Positions 36,548-47,095 are shown, counted from the stretch's first letter. The stretch is 64,000 bases of DNA from Pandoraea terrigena (GCF_902459705.1 NZ_CABPRU010000004.1:310001-374000); one strand, 5' to 3'. Program-made: numbers and translations. Notes: generated from the sequence alone by a model not told the origin.

Positions 36548-38464
36548 TCAGGCGACGAGCTTCGTCGTGACGTTACCAGCGGTCTGCGATGCCTCAAGCG
36601 GCCGCAGGTCGAAGCGGGCACGGATCGACTTCGCGATCCCCGCCGCATCAAGCCCCACGGCGGCCAGCAGCAGCGCCGGGTCGCCGTGATCGATGAAACG
36701 GTCGGGCAGGCCCAATTGTAGTACAGGCCGAATCTCCCCACCGGCAAGCAGGGATTCCGCCACGGCCGACCCCGCGCCGCCCATGATGCTGCCCTCTTCC
36801 ACCGTTACCAGATAGTCGTGCGTCTGCGCCAGTCGTGCGATCAACGCCTCGTCGATCGGCTTGACGAAGCGCATGTCAGCCACGGTGGCGTCCAGTGGCT
36901 CGGCGGCAGCAAGTGCCGGCGCCACCATGCTGCCGAACGCGAGAATCGCCACGCGCCGCCCAGCCTCGGCCTGACCTTCGCGCCGCACGATGCCCTTGCC
37001 GATCGGCAGTGCGCTCATCGCCGACTCGATCGCCGCGCCCGTGCCCGCACCGCGCGGATAACGCACGGCCGACGGGCCGTCGATCTGAACGCCCGTATAG
37101 AGCATCTGACGGCACTCGTTCTCATCCGACGGCGCCATCACGACCATATTCGGAATGCAGCGCAAATAGGCGATATCGTAGGCGCCCGCATGCGTTGCCC
37201 CGTCGGCGCCGACCAGGCCCGACCGGTCCAGGGCGAACACCACCGGCAGGTTTTGCAGCGCAACGTCATGGATCAACTGATCGTAACCGCGCTGCAGGAA
37301 CGTCGAGTAGATCGCAACCACCGGCTTGAGGCCTTCGGTCGCCATGCCGCCGGCGAACGTCACGGCATGTTGCTCGGCGATGCCGACGTCGTAATAACGT
37401 GTCGGGAAGCGCTTCTCGAACTCCACCATGCCCGAACCCTCGCGCATGGCCGGCGTGATCCCCACGACACGCTTGTCGAGTTCGGCCATGTCGCACAACC
37501 AGTCGCCGAACACTTGCGTGTACGTCTTCTTGCTGCTCGTGCTCGGCTTGATCCCCTCGGCCGGATTGAACTTGCCCGGGCCGTGATACAGCACCGGATC
37601 GGCCTCGGCCAACTTGTAGCCATACCCCTTGCGCGTGACCACGTGCAGGAATTGCGGCCCCTTCAGGTTCTTGATGTTCTCGAGCGTCGGAATCAGCGAA
37701 TCGAGGTCGTGGCCGTCGATCGGGCCGATGTAGTTGAAGCCGAACTCTTCGAACATCGTCGCAGGCACGACCATGCCCTTGGCATGCTCCTCGAACTTGC
37801 GCGCCAGCTCCAGCACGGGCGGCGCCACGCTCAGCACCTTCTCCACCCCCTTCTTCGCTGCTGCGTAGAAGCGTCCCGACATCAGGCGCGCGAGATAACG
37901 ATTGAGCGCGCCGACCGGCGGCGAGATCGACATGTCGTTGTCGTTCAGGATGACCAGCAGCGGCACATCGTCGTGTACCCCGGCATTGTTCATTGCCTCG
38001 AACGCCATACCGGCCGTCATGGCGCCATCGCCGATCACCGCGATGCCGAAACGATCTTCACCCTTTGTACGCGCTCCAAGCGCCATGCCCAGCGCCGCCG
38101 AGATCGACGTGCTCGAATGCGCCGTGCCGAACGTGTCATACGGCGATTCGTCGCGCTTCGGGAAGCCCGAAATGCCGCCGAGCTGGCGCAGCGAGGCCAT
38201 CGCCTCGCGACGGCCCGTCAGGATCTTGTGCGGATAGCTCTGGTGGCCCACGTCCCAGACAATGCGGTCTTCCGGCGTGTTGAACACGTAGTGCAGCGCA
38301 ATCGTCAGCTCGACCGTACCGAGATTGGACGACAGGTGCCCTCCCGTGCGCGACACGCTCTCGAGCACGAAGGCACGCAGCTCTTCGGCCAACGGCACAA
38401 GTTGGCGACGCTCCAAACGCCGCAACGCGGCCGGGTCATCGATGGTATTTAGCAGTTCGTACAT
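36548..38464 (-). CDS. dxs: 1-deoxy-D-xylulose-5-phosphate synthase
   Basis: 638 residues. The thiamine diphosphate site reads [18 protein letters not shown], and the transketolase pyrimidine-binding part reads [14 protein letters not shown]. It condenses pyruvate and glyceraldehyde 3-phosphate at the start of the MEP isoprenoid pathway. The ATG of [11 protein letters not shown] at 38464 with GGAACG upstream is preferred to a much longer in-frame start. It is the third gene of xseB-ispA-dxs, 202 bases after ispA. Confidence 0.97.
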   Translation of the reverse strand: MYELLNTIDDPAALRRLERRQLVPLAEELRAFVLESVSRTGGHLSSNLGTVELTIALHYVFNTPEDRIVWDVGHQSYPHKILTGRREAMASLRQLGGISGFPKRDESPYDTFGTAHSSTSISAALGMALGARTKGEDRFGIAVIGDGAMTAGMAFEAMNNAGVHDDVPLLVILNDNDMSISPPVGALNRYLARLMSGRFYAAAKKGVEKVLSVAPPVLELARKFEEHAKGMVVPATMFEEFGFNYIGPIDGHDLDSLIPTLENIKNLKGPQFLHVVTRKGYGYKLAEADPVLYHGPGKFNPAEGIKPSTSSKKTYTQVFGDWLCDMAELDKRVVGITPAMREGSGMVEFEKRFPTRYYDVGIAEQHAVTFAGGMATEGLKPVVAIYSTFLQRGYDQLIHDVALQNLPVVFALDRSGLVGADGATHAGAYDIAYLRCIPNMVVMAPSDENECRQMLYTGVQIDGPSAVRYPRGAGTGAAIESAMSALPIGKGIVRREGQAEAGRRVAILAFGSMVAPALAAAEPLDATVADMRFVKPIDEALIARLAQTHDYLVTVEEGSIMGGAGSAVAESLLAGGEIRPVLQLGLPDRFIDHGDPALLLAAVGLDAAGIAKSIRARFDLRPLEASQTAGNVTTKLVA

Positions 38465-38666
38465 CGTCGTTCCATATGTAGGCGTTCTGATCGGGCAGCC
38501 TTCCCTGAGGTGCTGACCCCGACCTCCTGCCGGTGCGTTCTGTGGGGAGATCCGCGCCAGCCCTCCTTGCCCCTTGCCTGTGTCTACTGCCAACCGCCCC
38601 GAAGTCCCGCACAATGCCTTGCGGCTCGGGGCCGTCTCGAAACTTGCCTGTCCGGCGACCTGCCGC

Positions 38667-39563
38667 TCAGTTGATGCGATCGACCACGTAATCGGCCAGG
38701 GCCCGCAGCCGCTCCGCGTTGCCAAGCGCCACACTCGCGGCGTGGGCGTCAGCGCGCAGCTTCTCCGCATATCCGCGCGCACCGTCGAGGCCCATCAGCG
38801 ACACGTAGGTCGGCTTGTCGTTGGCCGCGTCCTTGCCGGCCGTCTTGCCGAGCGTGGCCGAATCGGCTGTCGTGTCGAGAATGTCATCCACGACCTGGAA
38901 GGCCAGCCCGACGGCCGCCGCGTAGGCGTCCAGCGCGACGGTTTCATCGTCTGACAACGCACGACCGCAGATGGCGCCCATGCGCAGCGATGCGCGCAAC
39001 AAGGCGCCCGTCTTCAGCCGATGCATGTTTTCCAGTTGCGACTGGGTCAGCTTGACCCCGACGCTCTCCAGATCGATCGCCTGCCCTCCCGCCATTCCCA
39101 GCGCGCCCGAGGCCAGCGCCAGTTCACGCACCAGCGCGAGCGACTGTGCGGCACTCAGGTCGCCCGTGGCTTCGCCGAGCAGCACAAACGCCTGCGTTTG
39201 CAACCCGTCGCCGGCGAGCAGGCCGGTCGCTTCATCGTATTGCACATGCACCGTCGGCTTGCCGCGGCGCAGATCGTCATCGTCCATGCATGGCAGATCG
39301 TCATGCACCAGCGAATAGGCGTGAATCATCTCCACGGCGCATGCGGCACGATCCAGCGCCGTTTCGCTCGCCTGGGTCACTTCGCCAGCAGCGAAGCACA
39401 ACAGCGGACGCACACGCTTGCCGCCGCCAAGCACGGCGTAACGCATCGAATCATTGAGTCGCGCCGAGCCGCCGTCGGTGGCCTTGGGCAGCGCAGCGTC
39501 GAGCGCTTTTTCCACACGGGTCTGCACTGCCTGCATCCAGGCCTTGATATTCTGATCCGCCAT
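38667..39563 (-). CDS. ispA: Farnesyl diphosphate synthase
   Basis: 298 residues. The first aspartate-rich motif is [14 protein letters not shown] and the second is DDILD, the signatures of trans-prenyl synthases. It condenses IPP with DMAPP and GPP to farnesyl diphosphate. ATG at 39563 (MADQNIKAW) with AGGA eight bases upstream is chosen over 39572. It lies 123 bases after xseB and before dxs, the common proteobacterial order. Confidence 0.95.
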   Translation of the reverse strand: MADQNIKAWMQAVQTRVEKALDAALPKATDGGSARLNDSMRYAVLGGGKRVRPLLCFAAGEVTQASETALDRAACAVEMIHAYSLVHDDLPCMDDDDLRRGKPTVHVQYDEATGLLAGDGLQTQAFVLLGEATGDLSAAQSLALVRELALASGALGMAGGQAIDLESVGVKLTQSQLENMHRLKTGALLRASLRMGAICGRALSDDETVALDAYAAAVGLAFQVVDDILDTTADSATLGKTAGKDAANDKPTYVSLMGLDGARGYAEKLRADAHAASVALGNAERLRALADYVVDRIN

Positions 39564-39686
39564 CGTCTTCATCCTGCACCTGCCCGTCAGGCCGTGCGTG
39601 TTATTGAGTCGCCCCGCGCCCCCCTGGGACGCGTTCGGTCATTCGTCGTGTGACGCGAGCCGCCTTGCCATATCACCCGGCGCCGC

Positions 39687-39956
39687 TCAGAGCTCGTCGC
39701 GTGCCGCCTCGAGCGGCTTGAGTGTCTCGCCTTCGAGCACCTTGACCTGCTGCTCCACTTTCTCGAGCAGGCCCTGGCAATACTTCACCAGTACCGCGCC
39801 ACGCCGGTATGCGCCGAGCGACTCCTCGAGTCCCAGCTCACCGCCTTCCATACGCCCCACGAGCTTTTCCAGCTCGGCGAGCGCCGCCTCATAGGTCTCG
39901 GGCAGGTCCTGCGGCACATCGGGTGCCGCGTCTTGCGACTTTACAGTCTTGGCCAT
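39687..39956 (-). CDS. xseB: Exodeoxyribonuclease VII small subunit
   Basis: 89 residues with the XseB helix-turn-helix pair: YEAALAELEKLVGRMEGGEL, LGLEESLGAYRRG, then the coiled-coil stretch VKYCQGLLEKVEQQV. Several small subunits bind the XseA catalytic chain. It is first of the xseB-ispA-dxs unit. Confidence 0.95.
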   Translation of the reverse strand: MAKTVKSQDAAPDVPQDLPETYEAALAELEKLVGRMEGGELGLEESLGAYRRGAVLVKYCQGLLEKVEQQVKVLEGETLKPLEAARDEL

Positions 39957-40108
39957 AAACGCAAAATTCGGGTCGAATGTTCCATTTTACGGCAAAAGCG
40001 CATCCGCTCGCAGAGCGTAAATTGCCTCAAAACCTATCACGATGACAATTTTCGGACATTATTTAACGCAAATCATGGACTTAGCGGCCCTCAAGAGCGC
40101 AGACAAGG

Positions 40109-40114
40109 TATAAT
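40109..40114 (+). promoter_or_regulatory. -10 element of the Rieske oxygenase gene
   Basis: TATAAT at 40109-40114, 70 bases before the start codon, in the divergent gap with xseB. No good -35 is at 17 bp, which suggests an activated promoter. Confidence 0.5.
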
Positions 40115-40184
40115 TGTCGGTTCCCCTAAATCGATTTTTCGATGGTTGGGTTGTTCACTGCTTTCAAGCTAGTCGGGAGTGGGA

Positions 40185-41300
40185 ATGTCCAATCTAAGCA
40201 GCGCTTTGCAACTCAAACCGGCCTCGAGCCAACTGCCGGTCTACACGTATTTCGACGAGGCGCTTCTCGCCCGCGAGCGTGAAGTCCTCTTCGAACACGG
40301 TCCTCGCTACGTAGGCCATGAGCTGATGGTGCCGGAGGCGGGCGACTATTTTGCGCTGCCCGCCGAGCAGGAAGGCCGCATGCTGGTGCGCAATGGCGCG
40401 GGCGAGCATGGCGGCGTCGAACTGCTCTCCAACGTCTGCCGCCATCGCCAGGCCATCATGCTGGGCGGCCGCGGCAATGCACGCAACATTGTATGTCCGC
40501 TCCATCGCTGGACTTACGACACGAAGGGTGAACTGCTCGGCGCGCCGCATTTTCCGGAAAAGCCCTGCCTGAACCTCGCCAAGTTCCCGCTGCAACGCTG
40601 GAACGGCCTGCTGTTCGAGGCGCAAGGCCGCAACGTACAGGCCGATCTCGCGCGCCTGGGCGTGAAGCATCATCTCGACTTCTCGAACTTCATGTTCGAT
40701 CACGTCGAAGTGCATGAATGCAACTACAACTGGAAGACGTTCATCGAGGTCTATCTCGAGGACTATCACGTCGTGCCGTTCCATCCCGGGCTGGGCAGCT
40801 TCGTCTCGTGCGAAGACCTGCGTTGGGAGTTCGGCGACTGGTATAGCGTCCAGACGGTCGGCGTGCACGAGGGTCTCGCCAAGCCGGGCAGCCCGATCTA
40901 TCGCCAGTGGCACGACGTGCTGCTGCGTTATCGCGAAGGCGTACCGCCGGACTTCGGTGCGATCTGGATGGTGTACTACCCGCACCTGATGATCGAGTGG
41001 TATCCGCATGTGCTGGTGGTGTCGTGGCTGATTCCGCGCGGCCCGCAGAAGACGACGAACATCGTCGAATTCTATTACCCCGAGGAAATTGCGCTGTTCG
41101 AACGCGAGTTCATCGAGGCCGAGCGTGCCGCGTATATGGAAACCGCCCGCGAAGACGACGAGATCGCCGAGCGCATGGACGCTGGCCGTCGCGCCCTGTT
41201 CGAGCGCGGCGTGTCGGAAATCGGTCCGTATCAAAGCCCGATGGAAGACGGCATGCAGCACTTTCATGAGTTCCTGCGGCGCCAACTGGGCGACTTCTGA
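40185..41300 (+). CDS. Rieske aromatic-ring-hydroxylating oxygenase, alpha subunit
   Basis: 371 residues. The Rieske cluster ligands are CRH (VCRHRQAI) and CPLHRW. The mononuclear iron site is in NWKTFIEVYLEDYHVVPFH, giving two histidines, with a later aspartate likely. It hydroxylates or demethylates an aromatic or related substrate with electrons from a separate reductase, which is not in this window. ATG at 40185 has GGAG seven bases upstream. It is monocistronic with a terminator at 41422. The substrate is not evident; its place in core genome suggests a conserved role. Confidence 0.9.
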   Translation: MSNLSSALQLKPASSQLPVYTYFDEALLAREREVLFEHGPRYVGHELMVPEAGDYFALPAEQEGRMLVRNGAGEHGGVELLSNVCRHRQAIMLGGRGNARNIVCPLHRWTYDTKGELLGAPHFPEKPCLNLAKFPLQRWNGLLFEAQGRNVQADLARLGVKHHLDFSNFMFDHVEVHECNYNWKTFIEVYLEDYHVVPFHPGLGSFVSCEDLRWEFGDWYSVQTVGVHEGLAKPGSPIYRQWHDVLLRYREGVPPDFGAIWMVYYPHLMIEWYPHVLVVSWLIPRGPQKTTNIVEFYYPEEIALFEREFIEAERAAYMETAREDDEIAERMDAGRRALFERGVSEIGPYQSPMEDGMQHFHEFLRRQLGDF

Positions 41301-41421
41301 TCGCTCGCGTGTCGGCATGTCTCACCGATTGAGAAGGTGAATTTGCCGGACCGAGATGCGGCCGGGCGACCGATGTGGCGTCAGTGAGACTGAATTAAAT
41401 ATTTGCCGAAATTTCGGAGAG

Positions 41422-41446
41422 CGGCGGGCCATCGGCCCGCCGTTTT
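41422..41446 (+). terminator. Terminator after the Rieske gene
   Basis: CGGCGGGCC (41422-41430) and GGCCCGCCG (41434-41442) then TTTT. Confidence 0.8.
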
Positions 41447-41589
41447 CGTTAGAATCGTCGCAACGCGCTCGGTGCGACCCTGCGGCAACACCCTAGTCCG
41501 CACGCGTCGCCCGCGCTCGGTTCAACGCGCAGTTGCCTGGCCGTTCGCCACGTCGCTCCCACTTAGCCGCCCATCGGCCCCAATCCGCC

Positions 41590-42444
41590 ATGCAATCGCT
41601 CTGGATGTTGGTCTCCGCCTTCATGTTCACGTTGATGGGCTTATTCATCAAGCTGGCGGCAAACGAATACAACACCGGCGAAATCATTCTCTACCGCAGT
41701 CTTATCGGCGTCATCGTTTTACTGGTGTTGTCACGCGCACGAGGCCAATCGGTGCGCACGCGCCACTTTGGCGCCCATGTCAAACGCAGCACCGCCGGCG
41801 TGATCTCGCTCGGGCTTTGGTTCTATTCCCTGACACAATTGCCGCTGTCCACGGCGATGACCCTCAATTACATGTCGCCGATCTGGATCTCCTTGATCGT
41901 CATGGCGACGGCCGCCATGCGCGGCAGCCTGCGCACCGACTTCCGCCTGGTCGCCGCGATCTTCGCGGGCTTCGTCGGCGTTGCCCTGCTGCTGCAGCCG
42001 ACCCTCGACAGCCAGGCGTGGACCGCCGGCGTGGCGGGCGTCATCTCAGGCGTGTTCTCGGCCATCGCGTACATGCAGGTCAAGGACCTGGGTGCGTCAG
42101 GTGAACCCGATTGGCGCATCGTCTTCTATTTCTCGCTCGGCGGCGTCTTACTGGGTCTCGGCTGGGTCGCCATCGACGGCATGCACCCGCTGACGTGGCG
42201 CAGCGCCGGCCTGATGCTCGGGATCGGCATCGCGGCACTCGTCGCCCAAACGGCCCTCACCCGGGCCTTCAGTTTGGGCAACACCCTGGTCACTGCGAAT
42301 CTGCAATATTCCGGCGTAATCTTCGCTACACTGATCAGCATGCTTGTCTGGGACGATTGGCCCGCGCTGGCCGGCTGGATCGGCATGCTGCTCATTGTGG
42401 CGAGCGGCATGACCGCCCTGCGCCGACCGTCGGCCACGGCCTGA
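41590..42444 (+). CDS. EamA/DMT-family transporter
   Basis: 284 residues with ten predicted helices in two EamA repeats (starting SLWMLVSAFMFTLMGLFIK and, in the second half, AGVISGVFSAIAYMQVKDL). Members export metabolites or amino acids. The substrate is unknown. It is 51 bases before the rhodanese gene on the same strand and probably shares its transcript. Confidence 0.9.
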   Translation: MQSLWMLVSAFMFTLMGLFIKLAANEYNTGEIILYRSLIGVIVLLVLSRARGQSVRTRHFGAHVKRSTAGVISLGLWFYSLTQLPLSTAMTLNYMSPIWISLIVMATAAMRGSLRTDFRLVAAIFAGFVGVALLLQPTLDSQAWTAGVAGVISGVFSAIAYMQVKDLGASGEPDWRIVFYFSLGGVLLGLGWVAIDGMHPLTWRSAGLMLGIGIAALVAQTALTRAFSLGNTLVTANLQYSGVIFATLISMLVWDDWPALAGWIGMLLIVASGMTALRRPSATA

Positions 42445-42495
42445 TGGCGGGCGGCTCGCGCCGCCCCTTCCCCCACGCCCGTCTGCGGAGACGTC

Positions 42496-43380
42496 ATGAT
42501 TCACACGCACTTCACCACGCTCATCAGTCCGCAAAATCTTGACGCGCTGATGCAAACCGCCGCCGATGGCGGTGCCCCGGTGGTCATCTTCGATTGCCGA
42601 TTCGATCTCGCAAACCCGACGGCCGGTGAGTCGGCCTATGTCGACGGCCACCTCTTCGGCGCCTTCTACACTCACCTCGAGCGCGATCTGTCAGGAACGA
42701 CGACAGGCAAGAACGGTCGCCATCCGCTGCCCGAGCGCGAAACGCTTGCGCGCCAACTGGCCGCCTGCGGATTGTCGAAGGGCCAGCAAGCCGTGGCCTA
42801 CGACGCGCAAGGCGGTGTGTACGCTGCCCGCCTGTGGTGGTTGCTGCGTTGGCTCGGTCACGAGTCCGTTGCCGTGCTCGACGGTGGACTGCAGGCCTGG
42901 GAAGCGGCAGGCCTCACGCTCGATGCCGCCCCACCCGAGGCGCCGCCGCCCGGCGATTTCACCGCGGGCGAGCCGCTCGCCACGACCGCCGACGCGGCAG
43001 CCATCGAGCGCAACCTGACCTCGCACGAGCGACTGGTCGTCGATGCCCGGTCACCGGATCGCTATCGCGGCGAGAACGAAACGCTCGACCCGATCGGCGG
43101 CCACATTCCCGGCGCGATCAATCGCTTCTTCAAGGACAATCTCGGCCCGGATGGCCGCTTCAAACCCGCCGCCGCGCTGCGCGAAGCATTCACGCAAGTC
43201 CTCGGCAAGGACCGCCTGCCCGAGCGTGTCATCTCGCAATGCGGCTCGGGCGTGACGGCTTGCCACAATCTGCTGGCGATGGAGGTCGCGGGGCTGCACG
43301 GGGCCAGTCTCTATGCGGGATCGTGGAGCGAATGGTGTGCGGACAAGCGTCGCCCGGTCGCCACCGGGGCGCAACCCTAA
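42496..43380 (+). CDS. sseA: 3-mercaptopyruvate sulfurtransferase (tandem rhodanese)
   Basis: 294 residues, two rhodanese domains. The active loop in the second domain is CGSGVTA, typical of mercaptopyruvate sulfurtransferases. Thiosulfate rhodaneses have CRKGVT. The interdomain motif LVVDARSPDRYRGE is clear. It moves sulfane sulfur from 3-mercaptopyruvate to thiols or cyanide. GGAGAC precedes the ATG. Confidence 0.92.
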   Translation: MIHTHFTTLISPQNLDALMQTAADGGAPVVIFDCRFDLANPTAGESAYVDGHLFGAFYTHLERDLSGTTTGKNGRHPLPERETLARQLAACGLSKGQQAVAYDAQGGVYAARLWWLLRWLGHESVAVLDGGLQAWEAAGLTLDAAPPEAPPPGDFTAGEPLATTADAAAIERNLTSHERLVVDARSPDRYRGENETLDPIGGHIPGAINRFFKDNLGPDGRFKPAAALREAFTQVLGKDRLPERVISQCGSGVTACHNLLAMEVAGLHGASLYAGSWSEWCADKRRPVATGAQP

Positions 43381-43430
43381 GCCACGCCGCGTCTGCGCAG
43401 GCATCTGCGTAGACGTGCGCGCCAGATAAG

Positions 43431-43464
43431 TGAAGAAGGGCGTCCCTTGAGACGCCCTTCTTCA
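43431..43464. terminator. Terminator between sseA and the ZIP gene
   Basis: A 14-bp stem TGAAGAAGGGCGTC / GACGCCCTTCTTCA with a 6-nt loop. It suits the plus strand and probably also the convergent ZIP gene. Confidence 0.75.
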
Positions 43465-43518
43465 TGCTTCACTGCTCACCGTCAGGCGTCGCGCATGGAC
43501 ATCGCATCATCGCGCCAG

Positions 43519-44526
43519 TCACGAGCCGGTGGCCGAGACGCTCGTTCCCATACGTCCAGCCGCGCCTCCGGCACCTTCAGACGTTCCCCCGCCGCCCCCA
43601 ATGACACCACCGGCCGACATGGCAAGGGCGCTGCTGGGCGCATCATGGTCATGCCCGTGCGCGTGCTCATGATCGTGGCCGTTGAGCCAAACCACCAGCG
43701 CCAATCCCACCGCGATCAGCAGGATCTGCGGCAGCGCGTCGCGCGGTGACGTCCGGCGTTGCATCTGCGGCATCAGGTCCGACACTGCGATATAGATGAA
43801 GCTGCTCGCCGCCAGCGCCAGCAAGTACGGGATCAGCCCCTGCAGACGATCGAGCATGAAGTACCCCAGCACACCACCGGCCAGCGCCGTCAGGCTAGAG
43901 GCCAGCGTCAGTACCAGCGCCTTGCGGCGCGGGAAGCCGGCATTGAGCAGCACCATGAAGTCGCCAAGTTTGTGCGCCACCTCGTGGACCGTGATCGACA
44001 CCGTTGCCGCCAGTCCAAGCCGCGGATCGGTGAGGAACGCCGCCGCGATCACGACCCCATCGGCAAAGTTGTGAATCGCGCTTCCGACCAGAATCATCCA
44101 GCCGCCCTTGCCGGCTTCATGAGCATCGTGCCCGTGCTCATGGTGATGTCCGTCACCCTCGTGATGATGGCTGTGGCGCAGCAACGCCAGCTTCTCCAGC
44201 AGGAAGAAGCCGAGCAGCCCGCCCAGCAGCCAGCTCGTGATGACATGCGCATCGACATGCGACTCCAGGCTCTCCGGCAGCAAATGCAGCAGCGCCGTGC
44301 CAAGCAGCACGCCCGCCGAGAAGCTGACCATCTTGTCGATGAGTTTCGAGAGCAGGCCGAGCGACAGCGATGCCGCGCCGGCCAGGCTCAGCACGCCGGA
44401 AGCCAGCGTGGCGAGAACGATAAAAAGAAAGATGGTGTCGATGGTGATTCTCCCGCAGGCAAGGCGGCGATTTAACCAGCTTTTACCGTGACAGGCAAAC
44501 CATCGGTCCGCGAGACGCAACAGCAC
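43519..44526 (-). CDS. ZIP-family metal transporter
   Basis: 335 residues from a GTG; the conserved family part begins RITIDTIFLFIVLATL. About eight helices are present, with the metal sites HNFADGVVIAAAF and VHEVAHKLGDF and a histidine-rich cytoplasmic loop (HSHHHEGDGHHHEHGH). It imports zinc or another divalent metal. The usual family start would fall at an ATC preceded by GGGAGA; no ATG lies in frame nearby, so the true start is uncertain. The Gly/Ser-rich tail is disordered. Confidence 0.88.
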   Translation of the reverse strand: MLLRLADRWFACHGKSWLNRRLACGRITIDTIFLFIVLATLASGVLSLAGAASLSLGLLSKLIDKMVSFSAGVLLGTALLHLLPESLESHVDAHVITSWLLGGLLGFFLLEKLALLRHSHHHEGDGHHHEHGHDAHEAGKGGWMILVGSAIHNFADGVVIAAAFLTDPRLGLAATVSITVHEVAHKLGDFMVLLNAGFPRRKALVLTLASSLTALAGGVLGYFMLDRLQGLIPYLLALAASSFIYIAVSDLMPQMQRRTSPRDALPQILLIAVGLALVVWLNGHDHEHAHGHDHDAPSSALAMSAGGVIGGGGGTSEGAGGAAGRMGTSVSATGS

Positions 44527-44581
44527 GCCGCGCGCCCGATGGCCTCAAGGCCCCCGACGACCTGCCCGAGAGGTCTGCCAC

Positions 44582-45457
44582 TCAAGCCACGCCATGTTTG
44601 CGCAACCAGTCCAGCGCCAGCGCCCACCCCTCCTTCGCGTCGGCCTCGACATAGCTCGACCGATAATCCGCGAAGAATGCATGCCCCGAATTCGGGAACA
44701 CTTTCAGCGTTGAGCCTTTCGACGCCGCATTGCCCTGGGCGAGGGCCTCGCGCGCCCGCTCGACGCTGGCCACCGGAATGCCCGGGTCTTTGCCACCGTA
44801 CAAGCCGAGCAGCGGCCCGTGCAACTTGCCGGCGATATCGATCGGCTGGCTCGGGAATTCGGGACGCCTGTCACCGACGATTCGCCCGTACCAAGCCACC
44901 GCCGCCTTCACGTTGGGGTTGTGAGCGTCGTACAGCCAGGCGACACGTCCGCCCCAGCAGAAGCCGGTAATGGCAAGACGCGTCTCGTCCCCCCCATTGG
45001 CGAGCGCCCACTTGAGCGTCGCGTCGATGTCGCTCATCACCTGCGCGTCGGGTGTCTTGGCGACGATCTGCGACTGAATCTCGGCAATCGTTCCCAACGA
45101 CTGGGGATCGCCCGCACGCGCGAACAACTCCGGCGCGAGCGCCAGATACCCGAGTTTGGCGAAGCGTCGGCAGATGTCGGCGATATGCTGATGCACCCCG
45201 AAGATCTCCGAGACCACGACGATGGTCGGCAGATGCGTCTTGCCTGCGGGCTTCGCGTAGTAGGCCGGCATTTTGATGCCGGGCACGTCGAGCAGGGTTT
45301 CGCCCACGTCCAGCCCTTGCACGTCGGTGGTGATGGTTTCGGCCGCCACCGGCAGCACGGCCAGCGCGAACGCCGAACCGACGGCAGTCTTCAGGAAATT
45401 GCGCCGGTTGCGTGGCGCCACTTCGGGCACAAGACTGTCCAGATCTGCCTGCGACAT
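44582..45457 (-). CDS. Tat-exported dienelactone hydrolase family protein
   Basis: 291 residues. The head has the twin-arginine signal NRRNFLKTAVGSAFALAV with cleavage near AAAE, so the enzyme is probably exported folded. The hydrolase triad is Cys in GFCWGGR, Asp in GGKDPGIP and His in SGHAFF. Dienelactone hydrolases open lactones in chloroaromatic breakdown, but many exported paralogues have unknown substrates. GGAG lies six bases before the ATG at 45457. Confidence 0.9.
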   Translation of the reverse strand: MSQADLDSLVPEVAPRNRRNFLKTAVGSAFALAVLPVAAETITTDVQGLDVGETLLDVPGIKMPAYYAKPAGKTHLPTIVVVSEIFGVHQHIADICRRFAKLGYLALAPELFARAGDPQSLGTIAEIQSQIVAKTPDAQVMSDIDATLKWALANGGDETRLAITGFCWGGRVAWLYDAHNPNVKAAVAWYGRIVGDRRPEFPSQPIDIAGKLHGPLLGLYGGKDPGIPVASVERAREALAQGNAASKGSTLKVFPNSGHAFFADYRSSYVEADAKEGWALALDWLRKHGVA

Positions 45458-45697
45458 ATCGCACTCCAGGGGAAAGCGTCGGTAAAGGCATGCCAGGGAG
45501 AGCGCCAACCGAAACGTCGGAATGCGCCACCGCCCCGGGGCCAGACGTTTGGATCTTACTAGAGTGAGGGTGCGCTTGCACTCGGACACCGGCGCGACGG
45601 CGATCGGAACCCTCCGAAACCGATATGCACAGCGATAGCAAGCCGGACGACACCTGGTCAGGCCGCAGACTCACGCGGCCTGACCGGCGGCAAAACT

Positions 45698-47095
45698 TCA
45701 GTGCAGCTTCACGCGCGGCACGGTGGAGCGACGCAGGCGATTGGCGACGGTATCGAGCATCATGCGCCAGACACCATGCAGCGCCGCCACGTGCATACGA
45801 TAGAGCGACGTGTACATCACCCGCGCAAAGAGGCCTTCAATGAACATGCTGCCGCCGATGAGCCCGCCCATTAGATTGCCCACGGCGCTGAACTTGCCGA
45901 GCGAGACGAGCGAACCGAAATCGCGATAGGTGAACGTCGGCAGGCTTTTCCCTTTGAGCCGGGCGTCGATCGCCTTGACCAGGAAGCTCGCCTGCTGGTG
46001 CGCCGCTTGCGCGCGTGGCGGCACAAAGCCGTGCGACGGCCATTCGCAACTCGCGCAGTCGCCGAAGGCGAAGATATCCGGATCCGATTGGCTTTGCAGC
46101 GTCGGCAACACTTCGATCTGGTTCAGACGATTGACGGCAAGCCCCAACGTTCCCAGCACGGGCGGCGCAGTGATGCCTGCGGACCAGACCGTGATATCGG
46201 CCGGCAGCACCCGACCGGCGGTGGTCGTGACTTCGTTCTTGCGCACCTCGGCAACCGAATCGCCGCACAGGATGTCGACGTCGAGCTTGCCCAGCAACCC
46301 GGCCACCGCCCCCGACACGCGCTCCGGAAGCGCCTTCAGAATGCGCGGACTCGACTCGATGATGGTGATGCGCACGTCCTTGCGCGGATCGAGCTTCAAT
46401 CCGTAGGAGCGCAAGACTTCTGCCGTGTTGCGCAGCTCCGCCGACAATTCGACCCCCGTCGCGCCAGCCCCCACGATGACGAGATTGACCTTGGGACGCC
46501 CTTCGACCCTGGGTGCCGTGGCGAGCACCGCACCGGGCGGCGCGTCGTGGCTGTCCGGTGCGACAGACGCCACCGGCGCGCTCGGCAGCGGTGCTTCCGC
46601 TTCATTCTGCGCACGCACGCACGCGGCCATCAGTCGACGACGGAAACGCTCGGCCTGCTCGACGGTATCGAGTGCGATGGTATTTTCCTGAGCGCCTGCC
46701 ACCCCGAAGAAGTTGGTGGTGCTGCCGATGGCGAGCACGAGCGTGTCATACGCCAGCGTGCGCTCGGGCAGCAGATCGCCCTCGCCTTCGTCGGCCGCCG
46801 CAGGCACCGCCGCCAGCCGGATCGTGCGGTTTGCCCGATCCAGGCCGATCATCTCGCCGGACGCGAACTCGAAACGATGCCAACTGGCCTGCGCGACGTA
46901 AGAGAGTTGATGCGTTGCGGTGTCCATGACACCGGCCGCGACCTCGTGCAGCAACGGTTTCCAGATGTGCGACAAGGACCGGTCGACCAACGTCACCTGG
47001 ACGTCCTTGCCGCGCCCGTACTTGTCGCCCAGTCGGGTGACGAGTTCGAGACCGCCGGCGCCACCGCCGACCACAACGATACGATGCACACTCAC
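45698..47095 (-). CDS. ndh: Type II NADH dehydrogenase
   Basis: 465 residues. The FAD loop is IVVVGGGAGGLELVTRLG and the NADH loop is VIVGAGATGVELSAELRN, followed by AFGDCAS for FAD binding. The C-terminal amphipathic helix region would anchor it to the inner membrane, where it passes electrons from NADH to quinone without proton pumping. The start is a GTG at 47095 with GGGGAG five bases upstream; other in-frame GTGs lie two codons either side. Confidence 0.9.
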   Translation of the reverse strand: MSVHRIVVVGGGAGGLELVTRLGDKYGRGKDVQVTLVDRSLSHIWKPLLHEVAAGVMDTATHQLSYVAQASWHRFEFASGEMIGLDRANRTIRLAAVPAAADEGEGDLLPERTLAYDTLVLAIGSTTNFFGVAGAQENTIALDTVEQAERFRRRLMAACVRAQNEAEAPLPSAPVASVAPDSHDAPPGAVLATAPRVEGRPKVNLVIVGAGATGVELSAELRNTAEVLRSYGLKLDPRKDVRITIIESSPRILKALPERVSGAVAGLLGKLDVDILCGDSVAEVRKNEVTTTAGRVLPADITVWSAGITAPPVLGTLGLAVNRLNQIEVLPTLQSQSDPDIFAFGDCASCEWPSHGFVPPRAQAAHQQASFLVKAIDARLKGKSLPTFTYRDFGSLVSLGKFSAVGNLMGGLIGGSMFIEGLFARVMYTSLYRMHVAALHGVWRMMLDTVANRLRRSTVPRVKLH

